From Dictyobacter alpinus (GTDB lineage Bacteria > Chloroflexota > Ktedonobacteria > Ktedonobacterales > Ktedonobacteraceae): DNA of 64,000 nt. The notes beneath the pieces were generated by a model. That model did not search any database and was not told the origin of the DNA. It saw only the letters and a program-made list of their open reading frames with translations. Shown here piece after piece: positions 23,610 to 31,340 of this stretch. The stretch is from contig NZ_BIFT01000001.1 in assembly GCF_003967575.1 (NCBI RefSeq), forward strand, positions 806,001 to 870,000. The letters are read 5' to 3'. Numbering within the stretch: the first letter of the stretch is position 1; each line of letters opens with the position of its first letter. The position numbers were made by a program, and so were the translations under genes.

Positions 23610-24623
23610 TTATTTTGCCAATGTCTGGGCGCTGAATGTCTCATGCATATGATCATGATCACAACATTCATCTTGGGCGCCCGACCCTAAACTGCAATAG
23701 AGGCTTTCATTCTCACAACAGGACGAAGCATGATCCTTGCACTCGCACTGGATCGTCGCGTGGGTTATGTTATATGTGGTTTGCAGCATAGTTTGAATCT
23801 GACCTAAGACCCGGGCATTTTCCTGAGGTGTCAAATCACAGATTGAAACGTGGCAGGAGAGGGCTGACATACCACTGGCAATACACCAGACATGTAAATC
23901 ATGCACATCATTGACACCTTCAACCGCTTTAATATCAGTAACCAACTGCTTGACTGAAATGTCGGCGGGAACCGCTTCCAGCAAGATGTTAGTCGTCTCG
24001 CGCACAATACCCCAGGCACCAAAGGCGATAAACGCAGCAATCGCGACTGAAAGCAAAGGATCCACAAAGGTCCAGCCTGTAAAGATGATAATCGCGCCCG
24101 CCAGAATCACAGCAATTGAAGCACCCACATCTCCAAACACATGCAAGCTTGCCGCACGCATATTGAGATTGTCATGATTATCTTTACTCAGGCCAAAACC
24201 AATAAACAGATTAATGGCAATACCTATACCGGCCGAAACAAACATAATCAATGGTTGAACCGGCTCAGGGTGTTGAAAACGCTGAAAGGCTTCCCAGGCA
24301 ATAACCACGGCAATCAGGATCAACGAGACTGCGTTAAGCAAGGCCACCAGGATACCTACCCGATGGTAGCCGTAGGTTTTACGCTCATTTGAAGGTCGCT
24401 CAGCCTGTCCGGCCGCGAACCAGGCCAATCCCAGAGCAAACAAGTCAGTTAATGTGTGTCCCGCATCTGATAGCAAGGCCAGCGAGTGAGAAAAGATTCC
24501 ACCCACAACACCTGCCAGTAAGATAATAATCGTCAGAAAAAAGGCTGTGCGTAAAGTCTTTCTGGCCATTCCATGGGTATGATCGTGATGATGCCCATGT
24601 GCATGTGTATGTCCTAAATTCAT
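23610..24623 (-). CDS. Cation diffusion facilitator, Zn2+ exporter
   Basis: A 337-residue CzcD/ZitB-type transporter. The N terminus is histidine-rich (HTHAHGHHHDHTHG). Six hydrophobic segments are visible, with the metal ligands in TM2 (SDAGHTLTD, HxxxD) and TM5 (HVFGD, HxxxD), the HD-HD site usual for zinc. A cytosolic C-terminal domain contains VNDVHDLHVW and ends in a Cys/His-rich tail (CCENES, CCDHDHMH). It exchanges cytoplasmic Zn2+ for protons. The start overlaps the stop of the upstream ArsR-type gene by four bases, so the two are translationally coupled. Confidence 0.93.
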   Translation of the reverse strand: MNLGHTHAHGHHHDHTHGMARKTLRTAFFLTIIILLAGVVGGIFSHSLALLSDAGHTLTDLFALGLAWFAAGQAERPSNERKTYGYHRVGILVALLNAVSLILIAVVIAWEAFQRFQHPEPVQPLIMFVSAGIGIAINLFIGFGLSKDNHDNLNMRAASLHVFGDVGASIAVILAGAIIIFTGWTFVDPLLSVAIAAFIAFGAWGIVRETTNILLEAVPADISVKQLVTDIKAVEGVNDVHDLHVWCIASGMSALSCHVSICDLTPQENARVLGQIQTMLQTTYNITHATIQCECKDHASSCCENESLYCSLGSGAQDECCDHDHMHETFSAQTLAK

Positions 24624-25054
24624 TGCACTACCTCAGAAATTACATTTCCTCCTAGTGATTGTCCTTCGTAAATGTGATCAATGCCCATACGTAATAATTG
24701 TCTGATATGCTCATCGACCAGGCGATAATAAACGATACGCCCAACTTTACGCATCGCTACAACTTTCTGTTGCCGCAGCACGCGTAATTGATGTGAGATA
24801 GTTGTATCATCTCGACCAAGGCCAGTTGCCAGATCACAGACACACAATTCACCAGTTGGCGCAGATAAAAGAGCATGCATAACTTGTAAACGGGTCGGAT
24901 CGCTCAGCACAGAAAAAAGTGTCGCAATCCTTAGCGCATCAGATCCCGGAAGCACGTTACGCCGAATCTCGGCCACATGTTCAACGTGGATACTACGCTC
25001 CTGACACACTTCATCAACCGCTGGAGCGGGAGAAGCAACGGATTTCGCAGCCAT
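24620..25054 (-). CDS. ArsR/SmtB-family zinc-responsive repressor
   Basis: A 144-residue winged-helix protein from ATG 25054 with AAAGGAT upstream. The core reads LSDPTRLQVMHALL, then DDTTISHQLRVLRQQKVVAM and GRIVYYRL. Two metal sites are visible: the alpha-3 cysteines in ELCVCDL, as in CadC, and the alpha-5 set DEH plus HIYE with Asp-x-His-x10-His-x2-Glu spacing, as in SmtB and CzrA. Metal binding would release it from DNA. It heads the operon with the zinc exporter, so it most likely represses its own promoter at 25109-25137 until zinc (or cadmium) is in excess. Confidence 0.92.
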   Translation of the reverse strand: MAAKSVASPAPAVDEVCQERSIHVEHVAEIRRNVLPGSDALRIATLFSVLSDPTRLQVMHALLSAPTGELCVCDLATGLGRDDTTISHQLRVLRQQKVVAMRKVGRIVYYRLVDEHIRQLLRMGIDHIYEGQSLGGNVISEVVQ

Positions 25055-25108
25055 ACTCTTAATCCTTTCGTCGCATAGCTGTACATACATGCAGCTATTT
25101 ATATTGTA

Positions 25109-25137
25109 AGTATACCATATTCCAGGTCAATACTCAA
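25109..25137 (-). promoter_or_regulatory. Putative promoter of the zinc sensor-exporter operon
   Basis: On the minus strand TTGAGT (25132-25137) and TATACT (25109-25114) are separated by 17 bases, about 55 bases upstream of the repressor start. The surrounding AT-rich partly symmetrical sequence would be a suitable ArsR-type operator. Confidence 0.55.
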
Positions 25138-25183
25138 GGAAAGTCCTACTCCCTTCTGTTGACTTGCGTCAAGGGATTTTAAA

Positions 25184-27217
25184 ATGTTAAAATTAGGTGT
25201 GTCTACTGTATTTTTCGCTGAACAACATACAACTCATGCCTGGTGGCAGCGTATGCGCCCAAGGCTTACTATCTTATATCTGGTGGTTGCACTTTTGTTG
25301 GTGTTGATCAGTGGAGCAGGACACCTGCGTCTATTTGGTGAGTTTGGCAAGGTCTTTGGTGGCTTTTCCTGGGCGATCGATGGTGACGATCCTGATGGAC
25401 CGATCGTCCTGATTACAATACCACCACAACTTCCTCCCTTTGCCATTCCAACTGGCTCACTTACCAGGAATACCCATATTATTGAGGCCAATAAACAACC
25501 GGGCGCAATTGGTATTCAGCACGTCTATCAGCAGGCAAATCCTGGGGATATAGTGACATACACGGCTAAAAGTGATCAAGCAACAACAATGACCTTTACA
25601 CGGCCAACTTCTGTCTTTACCTGGGATTTGTGGTTGCAAACATTTGGCCTGGCCTCGCTGGCTGGTGCTAGCTGGCTCATTGTGGGATTCGTACTACTCG
25701 CAACAGCTACCGAATGGACGGGAGCAGTTGAGGGGCTGACCTTACTGCCACCAGCCATGCTGCTCTTACTTTATAGCCATTGGGGCAATATCCAAACCGC
25801 GACACCACCCGATCTTATCGTGCAAATGGTCTGGATTCCCTGCTTTGCTTTACTGGGCGCTGCCTTTATTCATCTCAGCCTTACCTACCGACCGAGCGCG
25901 ATGATGAAGGGACGCCAGCCAAGCTGGCTGGTTGATGGCTTGCCTTATGCACCTTTGCTACTCTTGATTGCATATGAGTGGATTTCATTTCTGAGCACAG
26001 GACATGTTCCCATACGCACAAACATTGTGCTTAGCCTCGCCTATGCGGTGCTGGGAGGGGTGGTTAGTTTAAGTATCGGCGTTACCTCTATTTTACAGAT
26101 GCTCAATATCTGGCCTGCGAGAAAACGCCACCAGCTAGCTGCACAGACACAAATTATCCCTTCACGTATTCGTCATCACCTGGGAGATCTATTGACGTTA
26201 TGGATCGGGGGGATCGGTCTTGGTTTCTGCTTCGGCGTATTACCCATCCTCCTGACGGGGAAGATACTGCTCCCACTCTCAATCTTCTATACACTGGCTG
26301 CCGTCTATCCCCTGATCTTGCTCTATGCGATTCGCTCTCTCCGCTTGATTGCTCGCTTGCATGTCACAATTGATCAGCGTGAAGAGGCCCTGCAGGAACA
26401 GCAGAGGACAGCTCAGATTTTACAAAAGACAAATGAGGAGCTTACCCATGCAACGGAACTTTTATTGCATGCCGATGCACACCTGCGCTCTCTTTTGTCA
26501 CAACGTATTCATGATCAACCAAAGCAACAGGCGCTACGTATTCGTTCCTTATTAGGATACTGGCAGCATAAATTACGTCTGGAGATGGAACGGACAACCG
26601 ATAGAAAAGTGGCGGCCCCACAAGTCATTGAGGCGCTGGGAAAAGTACGCAAAATCAGTGAGGAACTGGAAAGAGATTTACATGGCTTGCAACTGCTGGT
26701 CGAGGATGCCTATCAACGCCGTAGTCTGGGACTAAAACTTCATCTGGAAAAACTTGTGCGCGAGGATTTGCCAATGCTCCATCCCGAATCCTCCCTAGAG
26801 ATTCAGGCGGATCTCTGGGCTTTGGATGCATTGAGCTCAGATTTAGAACAAACAGAAACAGGTGAGAAGATAGCGGAAGCAATCTCTTATACTGTCACCC
26901 AGGCTTTACTCAATATCTATAACCATGCCGGAGCCAGCTTTGCAACTATCCGTACAACTTGCCAGGAAAATATACTCAAGGTGGAGATTAGTGATGATGG
27001 ACATGGTTTCGATGTCAACACTATTCCGCCTGAGAAAACCAGCATGTTTAAAGCGGAATTGAAAGTACGAGCAGCCCACGGTACGCTGCAAATAAAATCA
27101 TTCCCCGGCACTGGATCCAATCATGGTACGACCATCTTGCTTGAGTTACCACTACCACCAGAGGTACAACTGCCGATTACTCAACCTCAACCTGATTATC
27201 GAGAGCAATATCGCTAA
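25184..27217 (+). CDS. Membrane-bound sensor histidine kinase (NarX/ComP-like)
   Basis: A 677-residue protein. One transmembrane helix near residues 29-45 is followed by an extracytoplasmic region of about 115 residues, then about seven further hydrophobic segments (to about residue 390) and a coiled coil. The phosphoacceptor region near residues 440-450 reads SQRIHDQPKQQALRIRSLL, like HisKA_3 kinases. The HATPase domain follows with ALLNIYNHAGAS (N box) and VEISDDGHGFDV (G1 box). The stimulus is unknown. It is convergent, three bases apart, with a LuxR-like response-regulator gene, its likely partner. Confidence 0.82.
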   Translation: MLKLGVSTVFFAEQHTTHAWWQRMRPRLTILYLVVALLLVLISGAGHLRLFGEFGKVFGGFSWAIDGDDPDGPIVLITIPPQLPPFAIPTGSLTRNTHIIEANKQPGAIGIQHVYQQANPGDIVTYTAKSDQATTMTFTRPTSVFTWDLWLQTFGLASLAGASWLIVGFVLLATATEWTGAVEGLTLLPPAMLLLLYSHWGNIQTATPPDLIVQMVWIPCFALLGAAFIHLSLTYRPSAMMKGRQPSWLVDGLPYAPLLLLIAYEWISFLSTGHVPIRTNIVLSLAYAVLGGVVSLSIGVTSILQMLNIWPARKRHQLAAQTQIIPSRIRHHLGDLLTLWIGGIGLGFCFGVLPILLTGKILLPLSIFYTLAAVYPLILLYAIRSLRLIARLHVTIDQREEALQEQQRTAQILQKTNEELTHATELLLHADAHLRSLLSQRIHDQPKQQALRIRSLLGYWQHKLRLEMERTTDRKVAAPQVIEALGKVRKISEELERDLHGLQLLVEDAYQRRSLGLKLHLEKLVREDLPMLHPESSLEIQADLWALDALSSDLEQTETGEKIAEAISYTVTQALLNIYNHAGASFATIRTTCQENILKVEISDDGHGFDVNTIPPEKTSMFKAELKVRAAHGTLQIKSFPGTGSNHGTTILLELPLPPEVQLPITQPQPDYREQYR

Positions 27218-27220
27218 AAC

Positions 27221-27997
27221 TTACAACTGCGGTGGCTCCCGACGAAGTCCGGCATAGGCTTCATAAGCATGAGCCAGCAAAACACGACGACCAGGATCGC
27301 TGGGGGCACCTTCAATCGAAAAAAAGGTATAAAGCTCACTCACAAGATTCTCGACTGGCCCAATGTTTGGGCCACCTCTGGTATTCAGGAATCCCATACG
27401 GAGAGCGATATCATCATTACTAAAGCCCTGAGCAATCAATGAGGCACATTCTTCCTGCCGAGGAGTCAGGCGCAAACCACGTAAACGCTTGAGTAAATAA
27501 TTTAAGACTTCAGGATCAATAAAGGTCTCATGTCGGTGGACAACCTCGGATGCGATATGCTCCAGATAAGCTGGCTCCATATTGTTGAAAAGCGCATAGC
27601 CATGCAGGCCTGTAGCTTTACGTGAACGTCGGCTATTACTACGCAGCGTACCACGACGCGTATACTCGTGACGAAATACCTCGGCCGCCAGAGTCCAACT
27701 GGGATCTTGCGTATAAATAACGACGCGCAAACCTGGAGCGATTTCCAACAAGGTGCGTCCCAATTCTACCCCATTACTCGAACCGAGGCGTAGATCAGAG
27801 AGAACCAACCAGCCGGAAAGAGTGGCATTAGCAGCTTGCTGCGAACAGAGGTGTTCGATAAGTGTAACCGCGCCCTGAGCATCACCAGATTGTCCCTCAA
27901 GCCGTAGGAGTTCTGTCTCTTCAACAAATTCACACACACCACGGCGTTTAACAGGAGTATCATCAATCACAATAACAGGAATCTGTGTGTTTTTCAT
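27221..27997 (-). CDS. LuxR-like response regulator, divergent
   Basis: A 258-residue protein from ATG 27997 (MKNTQIPVIVIDDTP). The N-terminal receiver has the acidic pair VIDDTP and a probable phosphoacceptor in WLVLSDLRLGSSNGVELG. The usual lysine motif near the receiver end is not obvious, because a basic segment (TLRSNSRRSRKATG) stands there. The C-terminal part LTPRQEECASLIAQGFSNDD is a LuxR/NarL-type HTH, but the recognition part is followed by an unusual extension (NTRGGPNIGPVENLVSELYT). Convergent placement next to the kinase suggests they form one two-component system. Confidence 0.72.
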   Translation of the reverse strand: MKNTQIPVIVIDDTPVKRRGVCEFVEETELLRLEGQSGDAQGAVTLIEHLCSQQAANATLSGWLVLSDLRLGSSNGVELGRTLLEIAPGLRVVIYTQDPSWTLAAEVFRHEYTRRGTLRSNSRRSRKATGLHGYALFNNMEPAYLEHIASEVVHRHETFIDPEVLNYLLKRLRGLRLTPRQEECASLIAQGFSNDDIALRMGFLNTRGGPNIGPVENLVSELYTFFSIEGAPSDPGRRVLLAHAYEAYAGLRREPPQL

Positions 27998-28042
27998 AGT
28001 AATAGTATATGTCCCAAACTCGAGCACTGCCCAGGATTTATA

Positions 28043-29008
28043 TTATAGGCGAGCGAACGGTACAATCGCACCAATCAAGGCTGCATCACTACCCAGGCAT
28101 GCCGGTACCACCTCGGTCGTCTGACATGATGGCAGTGAAAATCGATCTCCAACCAGCATCCGAATCTGTGCTAGCAGAACTTCGCCTCCATATAATACAC
28201 CACCACCTAAAATAAAAATACCCGGTTCAAACAAGCTAATATAGCGGGTCATCGCTTCAACCAGCCAGCGCGCAAGTTCCCGATAGATTTGCAGGGCCAG
28301 ATTATCACCCCGAGCCGCCTCTTCTCCCAGGAGTCGATGACTAAATACTTCATGGCGCTGAATACGCTGCGTTAAGGTTGTCTCCTCACCACGTCTTAGG
28401 GCACGCTGGACCATACGTTTGATAGCCTCAATTGAGAGTAAGGTATTAATACAACCATATTTTCCACAACTACAACGCGGTCCTTTTGTAGCTATAGGGA
28501 CATGGCAGACGTGGCCAATATATTGCTGATTGGAACTTTCAAGGTGCCCATCTATTACCAGGGAGGCACCTACCACTGCATTGATGGTTAAATAGAGTAA
28601 GCGTTGATGGGCTTTCCCTGAACCAAAACGATGCTCTCCCAGCATAGCTGCATCAACATCAGCATAAATATGGGCGGGAAGATTATAGCGGCTTTCAAGA
28701 AGATCAGAGAGAGGAAAGTTATTCAGGGAGGGGAGAATCGGGACTTGGAGCGGACGGCGAGCTGGATCGTCTACCGATCCGGGGAGACTAACACCTATAC
28801 CAAGGACCTCCAATTCCTGGTCCCTGGCATGTTTTAGCATCATATCAATTGCGCGTAAATACGGATCAAGGGTTGCGATCGCTGAACGACTATACAGGGT
28901 CCTGGCAAGACAACGTTGCTGTATATGCCCTTCTTGATCAATTAAGGCAACTGTTGTTTGCTTACTCCCAATCTCCACACCAACCGCAACACCCTTTGCG
29001 ACGCTCAT
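28043..29008 (-). CDS. ROK-family protein lacking the usual sugar ligands
   Basis: A 321-residue ROK (sugar kinase/repressor) fold without an N-terminal HTH. It has the phosphate-binding VAVGVEIGSKQTTVAL, the catalytic aspartate region ADVDAAMLGE and the zinc motif CSCGKYGC. It also has IFILGGGVLYGG and GSDAALIGA near the end. In ROK glucokinases glucose is held by Glu and His of an ExGH motif and by Glu of GCLE; here these read YIGH and GCIN, so both glutamates are missing. It may use another sugar or be non-catalytic. A pair of palindromes lies upstream at 29035-29060. Confidence 0.85.
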   Translation of the reverse strand: MSVAKGVAVGVEIGSKQTTVALIDQEGHIQQRCLARTLYSRSAIATLDPYLRAIDMMLKHARDQELEVLGIGVSLPGSVDDPARRPLQVPILPSLNNFPLSDLLESRYNLPAHIYADVDAAMLGEHRFGSGKAHQRLLYLTINAVVGASLVIDGHLESSNQQYIGHVCHVPIATKGPRCSCGKYGCINTLLSIEAIKRMVQRALRRGEETTLTQRIQRHEVFSHRLLGEEAARGDNLALQIYRELARWLVEAMTRYISLFEPGIFILGGGVLYGGEVLLAQIRMLVGDRFSLPSCQTTEVVPACLGSDAALIGAIVPFARL

Positions 29009-29379
29009 AGATACCTGTCCTGCATGCCGCTATTCTAGTAATAAACTAGAACACTTGTTCTTATTATGCTACGTATCAAGCAATAGAGATGAGAACAATC
29101 TACACTGTGTATAGAAGAAGTATAATCAGTAATAGAACATGTGTCAAGTACAGATGTTTCGAATATTTGTCCTTTAACCATTACATAATAAGCCGACAGA
29201 GATACAAACGAAATGTGACTGTACTATGGTAAAACTTGTATGGATTCGACTGACGTTGTAAGCTATGAAGGATTAACATTGCCTTACTAATAGAGTGGAC
29301 AGGGTTGCGCACTGCGACAATGCCCTGCGGCAGTGCTGATATGTTGTATTGTTTGTTAAAGTATGCAAGGAGTTCTACC
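29009..29379. other. Regulatory region between the ROK gene and the 29,380 gene
   Basis: Two adjacent inverted repeats stand just upstream of the ROK start: CTAGT-AATAA-ACTAG (29035-29049) and GAACA-CT-TGTTC (29049-29060), operator-like. The rest is AT-rich without a supported gene. A tmRNA-like GGATTCGACTG at 29242 was considered and rejected. Confidence 0.4.
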
Positions 29380-29892
29380 GTGCCTGGCAAACATAATTCA
29401 GAACGATCTGGTAAAGCCCCAATTCTAGGGCAGGGACATAATTTGAGTAATCAGGAAGGGGAAATGATCAAGCAGATGATTCGCGAGGAACAACATTCTC
29501 ATCGCGAGCTGTTTATTCCCCAGGAAGATCTGGCCTCCGAGGCGACAACGACGATGTCACCTCCAACCGCCCGGGTAATTGAAGCCAGCCATATCCGCCC
29601 GATCCTTGAGATGTTCAATCGTGACTTCCTCTATGGACAGGGGCGCTTTGATGAATATAAGTCTGGCTTGATTTTTAAGTGGGGAGATGGCTATTCACGC
29701 CGCCATATCTGGGCGACTGTTGAAGATGACAATCTGGTGCTGGAAACCAGCCATACCAAAAAATGCACCAAACCCTATTGCAATGGTACACATCATATCC
29801 TGACACCTGACCTATATACCGATCAAGTGTTGATCAATCAGGAGCTAGGCGATCTCTTCCGTCGTCCTGTCTATGAGAGTACTGAAGACTAG
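29380..29892 (+). CDS. Conserved hypothetical protein with possible Cys-His zinc site
   Basis: A 170-residue protein from GTG 29380, chosen because AAGGAG stands 7 bases upstream; the frame is open further upstream without a better site. The first 70 residues are polar and probably disordered. The C-terminal part is compact, with a cluster HTKKCTKPYCNGTHH that has two cysteines and three histidines, resembling a metal-binding loop. RPILEMFNRDFLYGQGRFDE and RRHIWATVEDDNLVLE are further ordered stretches. I do not recognise the family. It is followed by a tandem repeat and a receiver-like gene on the same strand. Confidence 0.65.
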   Translation: MPGKHNSERSGKAPILGQGHNLSNQEGEMIKQMIREEQHSHRELFIPQEDLASEATTTMSPPTARVIEASHIRPILEMFNRDFLYGQGRFDEYKSGLIFKWGDGYSRRHIWATVEDDNLVLETSHTKKCTKPYCNGTHHILTPDLYTDQVLINQELGDLFRRPVYESTED

Positions 29893-29926
29893 TAGTCAGT
29901 CAGACATCACGTGATGGGCAGGCAAA

Positions 29927-30128
29927 GATGCAAGAAGCCGCCTGCACCCTACCCGAGATTGCGGGGATGCAAGAAGCTGCCTGCACTCTACCCGAGATTG
30001 CGGGGATGCAAGGGACGGCGAGCCCCTTGACTGGGGGATCGGGGGCTGTGCCCCCGAATCTCTCCTCCCCCCATCCCGCCCGCGTAGCGGGCGCACCACC
30101 CATCAAACGAAGTTTGACAAAGCCCAAA
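29927..30128. repeat. 39-base tandem repeat plus GC-rich hairpins (dispersed-repeat type)
   Basis: Two nearly identical 39-base units (29927-29965 and 29966-30004) start GATGCAAGAAGC and end GAGATTGCGGG; a third unit starts at 30005 and breaks off. Behind it are GC-rich inverted repeats (GGGGGCTGTGCCCCC, GCCCGCGTAGCGGGC). The composition differs sharply from the neighbouring genes and is typical of repeated intergenic elements in Ktedonobacter genomes. The unit is a multiple of three bases, but no gene is supported. Confidence 0.7.
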
Positions 30129-30146
30129 CGGCTTTAGTAACAAAAC

Positions 30147-30575
30147 ATGAGGAAGAAATATATTGTGGCTACACATATTATTGCCCTGGAAAAAGATCTC
30201 TTTTTCTCGGTGAAAATTCGAGATACATTGAGCCATCATGACACGGAGGTTCTGATTGCTCGTAATCTGTCAGCCTTCGAAAAAGGGCTCCAGACACCCC
30301 ATAAACCTGCCCTGGCCATCGTGAACATCGCGATTCAAGGGGTGGATTGGGAGGAGGCAATTCGCGCGGCTGTCGTTCAACAAATACCAGTGCTGGCCTT
30401 TGGCTCACACATGGATCTGGAAGCACGTAAACGGGCACTTGAAGCGGGCGCACAGAAAGTTGTGGCCAATTCAAAGTTTACCAGCGATATGCCCGGCCTG
30501 ATCAAACGCCTGCTTGAAACGCCTGCCGACCAGTCTATTCAGAATGAGGAAGACAACGAGGCATTCTCAGAATAA
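30147..30575 (+). CDS. Degenerate receiver-like protein
   Basis: A 142-residue protein with the alternating strand-helix pattern of a response-regulator receiver (FSVKIRDTLSHHDTEVLIAR, ALAIVNIAIQGVDWEEAI, IPVLAFGSHMDLEARKRALE, AGAQKVVANSKF). The phosphoacceptor position reads Asn (IVNIAI), and the N-terminal acidic pair is absent, while the lysine near the end is kept. It is thus a pseudo-receiver, unlikely to be phosphorylated in the usual way, and may act by protein binding. The C terminus is acidic and disordered. Confidence 0.7.
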   Translation: MRKKYIVATHIIALEKDLFFSVKIRDTLSHHDTEVLIARNLSAFEKGLQTPHKPALAIVNIAIQGVDWEEAIRAAVVQQIPVLAFGSHMDLEARKRALEAGAQKVVANSKFTSDMPGLIKRLLETPADQSIQNEEDNEAFSE

Positions 30576-30607
30576 ACGGTAAAAAGATCCAGTAAGACGA
30601 TACAAAA

Positions 30608-30650
30608 AAGGAAGACTCCCCAGAACATATTGTTCAAAGGAATCTTCCTT
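30608..30650 (-). terminator. Terminator between the pseudo-receiver and erpA genes
   Basis: AAGGAAGACTCC (30608-30619) pairs with GGAATCTTCCTT (30639-30650) with one mismatch. On the minus strand a run of T follows, which fits termination of the erpA-like transcript. Confidence 0.65.
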
Positions 30651-30706
30651 CTTAGTATCAACAAAGCAACATATAAACTACTTTGCTGAGCTATTTTATC
30701 TGCTGA

Positions 30707-31108
30707 TTAGTGACCGCAACCGCAGCTACGAGATTCGCCACCACCATCGGCGGTTTTGAAGGAGTGACCACAGCCACAGCTTGAAACAGCATTAGGATTA
30801 TTCACGGTGAAACCAGCACCCATCAGGCTATCAACATAGTCGACTTCGCTGCCTGTGATATAACCCAGGCTCATGTCGTCAACGAAGACTTTGATGTCAT
30901 TCATGGAAACCACGGTATCGCCATCCTGCTCTTCGTCAAGGGTCATGCCGTACTGGAGGCCAGAGCAACCACCACCTGCGACAAAAACGCGCAGACCTAA
31001 AGCTGGATCATTTTCCTGCTTGAGCAGCTCGCGAACTTTATCTGCTGCGGCGGTAGTCATGGTCAGAACGCTTGTCTCAATCGCCGACTGCTGGTTCTGC
31101 TCAATCAT
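30707..31108 (-). CDS. erpA: Iron-sulfur cluster insertion protein, A-type (IscA/ErpA/HesB)
   Basis: A 133-residue A-type carrier. The three conserved cysteines are in GGGCSGLQYG and SCGCGHSF; the central part reads FVDDMSLGYITGSEVDYVDS. It receives an Fe-S cluster from the SUF or ISC scaffold and passes it to target proteins. A second CGCGH stands at the very C terminus, after a short glycine-rich tail, which is beyond the usual family length. The ErpA rather than IscA name is a best guess. It is monocistronic. Confidence 0.92.
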   Translation of the reverse strand: MIEQNQQSAIETSVLTMTTAAADKVRELLKQENDPALGLRVFVAGGGCSGLQYGMTLDEEQDGDTVVSMNDIKVFVDDMSLGYITGSEVDYVDSLMGAGFTVNNPNAVSSCGCGHSFKTADGGGESRSCGCGH

Positions 31109-31340
31109 ATAAATTCACCTCTCCGAAAGGGTTGCCAAGGCACCCTTTAACTATCCAGATAACACAATTGTTGTGGCTACGACTACTTTTGCATGTATTG
31201 TAACCTACAAAAAGTGAAGCGTCAAGAAATGATGCCCGCTAATACAAACAAGGGACCTTAAGAATTTATTTCCATTTTGACTTGAATTTGAAAAGTGCAT
31301 GCAGCTTGCATTGGACGCTTTTTCTCGAATTTACAGCGCG

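Noticed and set aside
29235..29340. tmRNA-like start (GGATTCGACTG)
   Set aside because: Only the short motif matches. No alanine acceptor arm, tag frame or TTCGAATC end is found.
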